Positions 5,148 through 10,815 of a stretch of 10,815 nt of DNA are shown in pieces. The translations under genes were made by a program, and so were the position numbers. This DNA is from an uncultured Chthoniobacterales bacterium. Lineage in GTDB: Bacteria; Verrucomicrobiota; Verrucomicrobiia; Chthoniobacterales; CAKUMP01. The notes below the pieces were generated by a model. That model searched no databases, was not told the origin of the DNA, and saw only the letters and a list, made by a program, of their open reading frames with translations. Each line of letters starts with the position of its first letter. Position 1 is the stretch's first letter. The stretch is taken from assembly GCA_934667795.1 (NCBI GenBank), contig CAKUMP010000057.1, positions 1 to 10,815 of the forward strand, written 5' to 3'.

Positions 5148-6935
5148 ATGAAAGCGTCATATTTTCATTTTTCATTTTCCCGGATCGCATTGGTGTGTGG
5201 AATATTTGCGTGTGCAAATATGGGGATGGTATTACCGATTTTTGGACAAACGTATATACCGACCGCAGGAACTACGAAATGGTTAACGGAAGAAAACTGG
5301 AGTACAGAGACGGTCCCGAATGGTGTAGATGCGACCGCGGTTCTTCAACAGATAAGTGTACCAGCTGTCGCAGCCACTGAAATTGATGGAACGATTACCC
5401 TGGGACATTTACAGGCAGATGTATCTACCAGAAACTGGATTGTGCGGGGGACGGGTGCGGAAATTTATTGGGAAACTTCTGGAGAGACCTTGCCGTCTAT
5501 TACTTTAGACAACACGGGGGCCACCACGAATAATCTCACCATATCGGCAAATTTTCGGGATGCTGTCGGTGGTCCTCCCAAGGCATTGAATATCAACATG
5601 GTCGATACAGACGAGGAGAACAACGGTGCAGGATTGATTGTGAGTGGGAATAACTCTGACTTCACGGGAGGTTTTAATTTAATATCTTCTTACACGCATT
5701 ATGTGACGTTTGTTTACGAGTCTTCTCTGGCAAACAATACGGTAAATGTGCTCTCGGGGCATAAACAAATACGGCTTGGGTCCGGTGAGACGGTGAGAAC
5801 GTTTAGCAGTGATTTTAATGTCGCAGGCGACCGGTTGTCCCTTTATTCCAGTGCGCTCACGGCTGGGAAAGTGATTCTGGATGGTACGATTAGCGGAAGT
5901 GGAGAGGTCTATTATTGGACATATAATGGGGGGGCAATGGAATTGCGGGGGGAAAATACCTATGCCGGAAATACGCTGATCGCTTCTTCGTTAAATCTGA
6001 TTTTTGATGGAGTGGATAACTTTGGAACGGGAAACAGTATCATTTTTGCCTATTCAGGTAATTCTCCCACTCTGATCTGGGCGGAGGGGAATACGGATGA
6101 TATTACGAAAAAGGCGGATGGTACGACACGCGCAATTAATCTGCAAACCGCAAATGTGAAATTTAATATTGGTAGCAATGATGTGACATTTGCGAACAAG
6201 ATTATTGGATATAATACGCCTATTCAGCCCGGAGCACCAGGTTCCGGAATTACTAAACAGGGAGCAGGAACCTTGCGCCTCCTGGCAGACAATACGTATG
6301 TAATCAGTACACTGGTAGAAGAAGGAACGCTGCTTGCAAATAACTCCACCGGATCGGCAACCGGTACTTCTGCGGTCACTGTCAATGCAGGCGCAACTTT
6401 CGGCGGAACAGGAACGATTCGTCCCGGAGTAGATCGCTCTGTGACCATAAAAACCGATGCTGTTCTCTCTGCCGGTGATAATGGTATCGGAAATTTTACG
6501 ATTGATTTAAATGACACCACCGGAACATTGAATTTTGAAGACAACTCGATTATTGCGGTGGATCTGGGGGATGCCTTTACTGCGGACCTGCTCACTTTAT
6601 CTGCTTCTACTTCGGGGAGTGTGATTTTTCTGGGGAATACAAAAATAAATATTTTTGATGTTTCGACGATGGGACTGGAAGTGGGAGATTATCAGTTGTT
6701 TTCTGCTGCAAATAGTGCGGTGTATTCCGGGCTGACTATTTTTGAAGGAGAAATTACGGGTGGGTTAACGATTGGAGAAAACCTGACAGGGTTTGACTTC
6801 AGTCTTTGGATGGATGGCGGAGATATTTATCTGAAGATGTCCGTTGTCCCGGAACCCGGAACTGCTGTTTTACTGGGGCTCACATTTTTGTCTCTTACTT
6901 TCCGCCAACGCACAGCCAGATCTTCCAGGCGATAA
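5148..6935 (+). CDS. PEP-CTERM surface protein with autotransporter-type beta-strand repeats, 595 aa
   Basis: Residues 1-34 form a signal peptide (hydrophobic core IALVCGIFACANMGMVLPIF, likely cut after FGQ). The mature chain opens with KWLTEENWSTETVPNG (44-59), the 'W...NWS...VPN' opening seen in PVC-group proteins that carry autotransporter-associated beta-strand repeats. A recognisable repeat of that family occurs at about 369-425: ITKQGAGTLRLLADNTYV, then VEEGTLLANNSTGS, then VTVNAGATFGGTGTI. A related unit is at 262-290 (MELRGENTYAGNTLIASSLNL). The rest is Asn/Thr/Gly-rich beta-helix-like sequence. The C-terminus is a PEP-CTERM signal: VVPEPG (566-571), a hydrophobic helix TAVLLGLTFLSLTF (572-585), and a basic tail RQRTARSSRR. 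Such tails are processed by exosortase and place the protein in the cell envelope. There is no classical autotransporter barrel. The ATG lacks a clear Shine-Dalgarno sequence. GH31 follows in the next frame. Confidence 0.88.
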   Translation: MKASYFHFSFSRIALVCGIFACANMGMVLPIFGQTYIPTAGTTKWLTEENWSTETVPNGVDATAVLQQISVPAVAATEIDGTITLGHLQADVSTRNWIVRGTGAEIYWETSGETLPSITLDNTGATTNNLTISANFRDAVGGPPKALNINMVDTDEENNGAGLIVSGNNSDFTGGFNLISSYTHYVTFVYESSLANNTVNVLSGHKQIRLGSGETVRTFSSDFNVAGDRLSLYSSALTAGKVILDGTISGSGEVYYWTYNGGAMELRGENTYAGNTLIASSLNLIFDGVDNFGTGNSIIFAYSGNSPTLIWAEGNTDDITKKADGTTRAINLQTANVKFNIGSNDVTFANKIIGYNTPIQPGAPGSGITKQGAGTLRLLADNTYVISTLVEEGTLLANNSTGSATGTSAVTVNAGATFGGTGTIRPGVDRSVTIKTDAVLSAGDNGIGNFTIDLNDTTGTLNFEDNSIIAVDLGDAFTADLLTLSASTSGSVIFLGNTKINIFDVSTMGLEVGDYQLFSAANSAVYSGLTIFEGEITGGLTIGENLTGFDFSLWMDGGDIYLKMSVVPEPGTAVLLGLTFLSLTFRQRTARSSRR

Positions 6936-7023
6936 AATATCTGCGTTAAAAGAGAAATTTGCACTGCAGCACTATTTTCAAAGCGGATATTGGATTGAGC
7001 GAAATGCGCGTTCTTTCGAGAAA

Positions 7024-9351
7024 ATGTCCTGCTCCAACACGTTTGATTATTTCAAAACTATGAAACGTAATATTATCACTAAGCCGACATACACACAGGG
7101 GCAGTTGGACTGCGGAATTTTCTTTAGGGTGGATGTTTTGGCGAAGCATACATTTCGTCTGCGCTTTGGAAGAGAAGCTGATTTCAAAGAACCTTCGTTA
7201 AATCGTTATGGAATCTTGCGAAATGCGTGGGATGCAACGGGGTGTGAAATACGGGAGGCAGAGAATGTTTTATTTGTGGAAACATCTGAAGCCATGTTGC
7301 AGGTACAGCTTTCGGACGGGCAGTTTGAATTGACTAAAAAGGATGGCACGCTTCTGACAAGCAGTTGTGCTTCGCCGGCAGTGGGGGAGAAGTATGGGTT
7401 TAATGTGGCGATGCGGCTGCAGGAAGATGAGAAATTTTATGGACTGGGAGATTTGACGCGAGACCGTGTGCAGATGCGTGGGATGCATGCGGAAATGTGG
7501 GTGCGAAATGTCGCGTCCTACATTCCGGTTTCCTGGCTGATGAGTACGGGCGGATGGGGATTGTTTGTGAATACTACATGGCATCATGTGTTGGATGTCG
7601 GGCATCAGCGTCCGGAGGTTTTGCGATTTGGTAGCAAACACGGGGAACTGGATTTTTATCTTTTCACCGGAAAGGACATGCCGGCATTGCTGGATGCTTA
7701 TACGGACCTGACAGGTAAACCGGCGGTGTTGCCCGCCTGGGCGTATGGACTTACGTTTGTCTGTAATGAGCAGGAAAGTGCAAAAGACATGTTGGAAAAT
7801 TGTTTTCAATTTCGCCAGAGTGGATTGCCCTGTGACATAATTGGTCTGGAGCCGGGCTGGATGGAAAAACGCTATGATTTGTCACTTGAAAAAAACTGGC
7901 ATCCGGAACGTTTTGCCCTGCCTTCCTGGGCAGACAAAGGACCTGACACATTTTTGTCTGTAGCTGCGCGAATGGGATTTAAGATCAGCATGTGGTTATG
8001 TTGTGATTATGATTTGTTGTATGAAGCAGAGCGTCGTGTGGGCGAACTTGCGTTGCCTTCTTCTGAAGAAAAACCGGAAGAGACCTTTCATGCAGATGAT
8101 TTTGAGCGAGATAAACATTTGAATAAATCGGGGATGCGGATGGATCAAGTGACGAAGCCGGAGGAAGCCTGGTTTGAACATTTGAAAAAATTTGTAGATC
8201 AAGGGATTTCGGTTTTCAAACTGGATGGCGCTTATCAGGTGTGTGACCATCCGGACAGAAGATGGGGAGCAGAGTTGCCGGGGGGTGGGATGAATGACGA
8301 AGAAATGCACAACCTGTACCCGCTGCTATATAATCAGCAAATGACGGTTGGGTTTAAGGAGCATACCGGGGGAAGACGTCCACTGGTGTACAGTGCAGGT
8401 GGCTATTCGGGGATTCAGCAGTTCAGTGCGACATGGACAGGTGATACAGGGGGCGGTCCGGGGCCACTTGTCGGATTGTTGAATTTAGGGATGGTGGGAC
8501 ATTCCAATACTACGGTGGATATGCATGTATTCAGTGCAGAGGGGATTCATTTTGGATTTTTGCAACCATGGTCCCAACTGAACTCCTGGGCGTACTGGCG
8601 TCATCCCTGGTTGTTGGGGGATGAACTGGGGCCGATCTTTCAATTTTATGCACGCTTTCGTTCACGGCTGGTTCCCTATATTTATTCACTGGCACATGTG
8701 GCCGCACAGACAGGAATGCCGATCCTTCGCGCGATGTCTTTAATGTATCCTGAGGATGCAAAATCGGATTCTCTGTTGGCACAGTACATGTTAGGCGATG
8801 CTTTTCTGGTCGGAACTTTTGAAAAAAACTTTCATTTGCCTGCCGGCCGCTGGATAGATTTCTGGACAGGAGAACGTCACGATGGTCTGAAAGACTGGGA
8901 GTATCAGCCACCGGCAGGACGCGGCGGAGCATTGTTTCTCCGTGAAGGAGCAATCGTACCATTAGGAAAACAAATGGATTACTGGGGACAAAAACTCTGG
9001 GATGAAATCGAATTACATGTATTCCCGGCAGAGTCCAGTCAGTTTTCTTTGGTAGAAGACGATGGCGTGACACTGGATTATTTAAATGGAATCGTCACTC
9101 AGACGATTTATGACTGTACGAAAAATGATCAGGAAGTGTGTTTGAAAATTGGGTGCAGTGAGGGGAAATATCCGGGCGTGCCGGAAACAAAAAAATACAT
9201 CATTTTATTGTATCTGGATCAGTCCCCCGAAAGTGTATTGGTGAATGGTGAAGTTCGAGAGGATGTCGAATGGGATGGTACAAGAAAAGTACTCTGCGTC
9301 GAATGGACACAAAACCAGGAAGCGTTGAAGCTGGAATGCAAATTTAAATGA
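7024..9351 (+). CDS. Glycoside hydrolase family 31 (alpha-glycosidase), about 775 aa
   Basis: GH31 enzymes remove terminal alpha-linked sugars (glucose, xylose, galactose, GalNAc, sulfoquinovose) with retention, using two aspartates. Taking ATG 7024, residues 1-230 are the N-terminal beta-sandwich (KFYGLGD is typical). The catalytic barrel starts at LPAWAYGL (236-243). The nucleophile is Asp401 in VFKLDGAYQ and the acid/base Asp474 in ATWTGDTGG. The barrel ends near PWLLGDELGPIFQFYARFRSRL, followed by Y.YSLA and GMPILRAM and a C-terminal beta domain with GDAFLVG and LPAGRWIDFWTG. The size is normal for the family. The segment GHSNTTVDMHVF replaces the usual GxDIGGF, so the substrate is uncertain. 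There is no signal peptide at this start, which points to the cytoplasm. The start is uncertain: ATG 7060 is an alternative, the frame is open back to a TTG at 6844 inside the preceding gene, and no candidate has a good Shine-Dalgarno sequence. The 3' end overlaps the rtcR remnant by 8 bp, tail to tail. Confidence 0.9.
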   Translation: MSCSNTFDYFKTMKRNIITKPTYTQGQLDCGIFFRVDVLAKHTFRLRFGREADFKEPSLNRYGILRNAWDATGCEIREAENVLFVETSEAMLQVQLSDGQFELTKKDGTLLTSSCASPAVGEKYGFNVAMRLQEDEKFYGLGDLTRDRVQMRGMHAEMWVRNVASYIPVSWLMSTGGWGLFVNTTWHHVLDVGHQRPEVLRFGSKHGELDFYLFTGKDMPALLDAYTDLTGKPAVLPAWAYGLTFVCNEQESAKDMLENCFQFRQSGLPCDIIGLEPGWMEKRYDLSLEKNWHPERFALPSWADKGPDTFLSVAARMGFKISMWLCCDYDLLYEAERRVGELALPSSEEKPEETFHADDFERDKHLNKSGMRMDQVTKPEEAWFEHLKKFVDQGISVFKLDGAYQVCDHPDRRWGAELPGGGMNDEEMHNLYPLLYNQQMTVGFKEHTGGRRPLVYSAGGYSGIQQFSATWTGDTGGGPGPLVGLLNLGMVGHSNTTVDMHVFSAEGIHFGFLQPWSQLNSWAYWRHPWLLGDELGPIFQFYARFRSRLVPYIYSLAHVAAQTGMPILRAMSLMYPEDAKSDSLLAQYMLGDAFLVGTFEKNFHLPAGRWIDFWTGERHDGLKDWEYQPPAGRGGALFLREGAIVPLGKQMDYWGQKLWDEIELHVFPAESSQFSLVEDDGVTLDYLNGIVTQTIYDCTKNDQEVCLKIGCSEGKYPGVPETKKYIILLYLDQSPESVLVNGEVREDVEWDGTRKVLCVEWTQNQEALKLECKFK

Positions 9352-9697
9352 TCCCTGTAACCTTTGCCCAGTTCAATCCGAAACGGGCAAGATACTTTTT
9401 GAGACGATCGGCGTCATTGGGTTTTGCTTTGCTTTGTCGGCTTGCGGCAAACAGTTTTCTTCCTGCTTCGGACAGGGTTCTGTTTTCCTGACAGATTTTG
9501 ATGACATAGGCGAGCTGGATGCGATCGAAGGGATCGATTTCGGTCAGTTCTTCGTCGGAAAAAATTTCCGTCAAATTTATTTCGTTTTGTGGGTTTGAAT
9601 CGTCCAGTCGTTTCCAGCTTTCTTTCAGGCGCTGTATTTCTGATTGCACGCAAGCACTTGTGATACGTCCTTTGGGGGCAAGTGTTGCCAGGCGAAT
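9344..9697 (-). pseudogene. rtcR: rtcR remnant: C-terminal 117 residues of the sigma54-dependent regulator of rtcBA
   Basis: RtcR is a transcription activator of about 530 residues (CARF-like sensor domain, AAA+ sigma54-interaction domain, C-terminal DNA-binding part) that switches on the RNA-repair genes rtcB/rtcA. Only its end is left. Reading the minus strand from 9697: RLATLAPKGRIT, EIQRLKESW, DPFDRIQLAYVIKIC, RTLSEAGRKLFAASRQSKA, NDADRLKKYLARFGLNW, each matching the known end of RtcR (E. coli has RMATLA.SGRIT, DLFDRMQLEHVIAICRQAKSLSAAGRQLF, NDADRLRKYLARFGLTW; from memory). An in-frame stop at 9698-9700 and the start of rtcB homology mark the break. A GTG at 9649 could be called as a start for a 101-aa ORF, but the homology continues upstream of it, so that start is an artefact. 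The sensor and ATPase domains are lost; the remaining frame is intact, suggesting recent loss. Confidence 0.85.
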
Positions 9698-10055
9698 TTA
9701 TTTAATCAGTCATAACATTGCACGTCAGGAAATCGTGAATAACAAACTGGAATGGGTGCACAGGAAGGGGGCGACACGCGCGTTTCCTGCCGGGCATCCC
9801 TCTTTGAAAAATACTCTTTACGCAGAAACCGGACATCCTATTTTGTTGCCCGGGAATCCGCGAGATGGTTCTGTTGTGATGGTGGCTCAACCTGATGCGA
9901 AGACCTGTTACAGTGTCAATCATGGCGCGGGACGTGTGATGGGACGTGGCGCGGTGATGCGCCAGCACCTTACGTGTGTGCAGGCCGCCGCAAAAGGGTT
10001 AAAACATTTTCTGACAAGCCCGGCCGCAGTCGGTGTTTATCTTGCCGACCAATGA
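9696..10055 (+). pseudogene. rtcB: rtcB remnant: internal/C-terminal segment of the RNA ligase RtcB
   Basis: RtcB joins 2',3'-cyclic phosphate or 3'-phosphate RNA ends to 5'-OH ends using GTP and Mn2+. This fragment has YLISHNIARQE, WVHRKGATRAFPAGHP, GHPILLPGNPRDGSVVMVA and CYSVNHGAGRVMGR, all hallmarks of RtcB; the His of NHGAGR (codon 9921-9923) is the residue that carries GMP in the active enzyme. The N-terminal half, with most Mn2+ ligands (the DVHxG and GVDIGC motifs), is absent: homology begins at about 9699, directly at the end of the rtcR remnant. No start codon or ribosome binding site precedes it. After GRVMGR the match fades, and the frame stops at 10055, some 40-60 residues short of the usual end; a shifted frame at 10039-10065 reads ILPTNDYYP, reminiscent of the expected 'ILTN..YYP' segment, which suggests a frameshift in the decaying tail. 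The fragment cannot encode a working ligase. Confidence 0.85.
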
Positions 10056-10210
10056 TTATTACCCATGGCTTTGGCGGGAAGAGGGGAATTTCGAACGTTG
10101 AAAATAAGTCCACATCTTGAAAGTAGCCTCGCATTTATTCCAAAATTTATTCCTGTCGCTTTTCAGGTACATCCAAGTGAAAATGGTTTTGTCGAAATAG
10201 GGATCAAGGG

Positions 10211-10236
10211 GTAGGGGCGAATTGCGTTCGCCCAAA
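10211..10236 (-). repeat. Dispersed palindromic repeat A, copy 2
   Basis: This is the exact reverse complement of the 26-bp element at 829-854: GTAG, then GGGCGAA (10215-10221), loop TTGCG, TTCGCCC (10227-10233), then AAA. Confidence 0.75.
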
Positions 10237-10258
10237 AAACGAATTCACATTGGGGACA

Positions 10259-10293
10259 TTGACAGTTGACAAGGGACAGTTGACAGTTGACAG
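10259..10293 (+). repeat. TTGACAG tandem repeat
   Basis: TTGACAG occurs at 10259-10265, 10280-10286 and 10287-10293, with a truncated copy TTGAC at 10266-10270 and a linker AAGGGACAG. The 7-bp unit happens to contain the -35 consensus TTGACA several times, but I see no matching -10 or gene to drive. Confidence 0.6.
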
Positions 10294-10326
10294 CGCAGGG
10301 TGATTTTTTCCACCACATGGGAAGAA

Positions 10327-10445
10327 TTTGGAGTGCGGGGCTCTGCACCGCTTTGGTGCGAACGACGTGTGAGTTTCGCCATGCGAAGGTTGTTGTACAC
10401 CCCATTCGCTATGATCCAAAGCGGCGGAAACCGCCGCACTCCAAA
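10327..10445. repeat. REPIN-like pair of inverted 30-bp palindromic repeats
   Basis: Left unit 10327-10356 and right unit 10416-10445 (inverted) are both 30 bp, share the outer TTTGGAGTGCGG and CCGCTTTGG, and differ only in the 9-bp centre (GGCTCTGCA against CGGTTTCCG, read in the same sense). Each unit is itself a palindrome around its GCGG/CCGC arms. Between them lie GCACC-GCTTT-GGTGC (10345-10359, overlapping the left unit) and TTCGC-CAT-GCGAA (10375-10387). Two REP units in inverted orientation around a short spacer form the unit mobilised by RAYT-type transposases; no such transposase is in this window. Confidence 0.6.
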
Positions 10446-10505
10446 TGCGCTCCATTCCATTCGGAAAGTAAGGGACAGTGCCGTTATTGTGTGAAGAAAA
10501 ATCAC

Positions 10506-10815
10506 TTATAAACCGTTCCAGATTTCGGCTGGGGCGGCGAGGATCATTTGCATCATGTAGGGTTTCAGGATGAGTTCGCTTCCTTTATTTGCCTTGGACG
10601 TTTTTTGGGTCAGAGGGTCATAAATGGTGAGTGCATCTTCGTTCAGGGTAATTGTTTGTGGTTCGGCGGAGGCGTTGAGATAGATGCGCAGGGCGCCTCG
10701 GGAGTTTTCGTAAGAACTGCAGACAACGGAATCGTTTCCGGTTGGATGTGCTCCCTCTTTCCAGTAGGGACGAAAATGATTATTTTCTCCGCTGTCATAA
10801 AACGTGTAGTAACGG
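10506..10815 (-). CDS. C-terminal 102 residues of an unrecognised protein, cut by the window edge
   Basis: The minus-strand frame is open from the window edge to TAA at 10506-10508 and reads from RYYTFYDSGE to PAEIWNGL. The sequence is beta-rich: NDSVVCSSYENSRGALRIYLNASAEPQTITL, then DPLTQK and ELILKPYMMQMILA. Short strands with 'LRIYLNASAEPQTITL' and a turn 'TIYDPLTQK' resemble the C-terminal beta-sandwich of multi-domain glycosidases (a sugar hydrolase tail ending '...L.L.PY.M.ML'), so a carbohydrate-active enzyme is possible. The N-terminal and catalytic parts are outside the window, so this stays a guess. It faces the rtcB remnant, with the repeat patch in between. Confidence 0.65.
   Translation of the reverse strand, partial: RYYTFYDSGENNHFRPYWKEGAHPTGNDSVVCSSYENSRGALRIYLNASAEPQTITLNEDALTIYDPLTQKTSKANKGSELILKPYMMQMILAAPAEIWNGL

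Larger units (their letters stand above)
10056..10505. other. Gene-free, repeat-rich spacer
   Basis: No credible gene lies here. 10056-10200 probably contains decayed rtcB 3' sequence and otherwise nothing I recognise. 10211-10445 is a mosaic of dispersed palindromes and tandem repeats (listed separately). 10446-10505 is plain spacer before the stop codon of the minus-strand gene. Confidence 0.6.

Noticed and set aside
3795..9351. A complete polysaccharide-utilisation locus of a new type
   Set aside because: No transporter, TonB receptor, SusD, sensor or sulfatase is present, and the three genes have separate promoter-like signals; shared strand alone is not enough.
9519..9695. The upstream part of the plus-strand frame that ends in the rtcB segment
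   Set aside because: It is antisense to the rtcR remnant, whose frame is clearly the conserved one; rtcB similarity begins only near 9699.
10259..10293. TTGACA-rich tract as a cluster of promoters, or a short CRISPR-like array
   Set aside because: There are no -10 boxes or downstream gene, and units abut without spacers; it is a simple tandem repeat.

Overview
The window looks like chromosomal DNA from a Gram-negative member of the Planctomycetota-Verrucomicrobiota-Lentisphaerota (PVC) group. The evidence is a cell-envelope protein with autotransporter-type beta-strand repeats and a PEP-CTERM sorting tail, an outer-membrane beta-barrel protein ending in Phe, long intergenic spaces full of short palindromic repeats, and a divergent GH31 glycosidase. 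The phylum is an inference; there is no rRNA or marker gene here.

Layout from left to right. (1) 1-457, minus: 5' part of a secreted cysteine-peptidase-like protein, cut by the window edge. (2) 592-667: tRNA-Thr(UGU) with a plausible promoter and encoded CCA, followed by about 400 bp made of nested palindromic and dispersed repeats. (3) 1061-1543: unrecognised 160-aa protein, then another repeat patch. (4) 1839-2783: outer-membrane beta-barrel protein with a strong ribosome binding site. (5) 2971-3702: TerC-family membrane protein, preceded by a -10 box inside an inverted repeat and a long hairpin plus T-tract that could terminate the upstream gene or attenuate terC. (6) 3795-5003: unrecognised 402-aa soluble protein of probable alpha/alpha-barrel type, with an 11-bp perfect inverted repeat ending 4 nt before its start. 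(7) 5148-6935: PEP-CTERM, autotransporter-repeat surface protein. (8) about 7024-9351: GH31 alpha-glycosidase, probably cytoplasmic. (9) 9344-9697 (minus) and about 9696-10055 (plus): C-terminal remnants of the divergent pair rtcR and rtcB, joined at a single deletion point, so both are pseudogenes. (10) about 10066-10505: repeat-rich, gene-free spacer. (11) 10506-10815, minus: last 102 residues of a protein that runs off the right edge.

How the genes work together: no single pathway is evident. Genes 3795, 5148 and 7024 lie on one strand and may share a carbohydrate or cell-surface theme (sugar-cleaving GH31, surface-anchored repeat protein, possible alpha/alpha-barrel carbohydrate-active protein), but the gaps of about 90-145 bp and separate promoter-like signals do not prove an operon. 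TerC and the outer-membrane protein are probably independent units.

I did not find a convincing new multi-gene system. The most informative signals are the rtcR/rtcB deletion scar, the TerC leader structure, the inverted repeat in front of the 402-aa gene, and the families of palindromic repeats that recur at both ends of the window.
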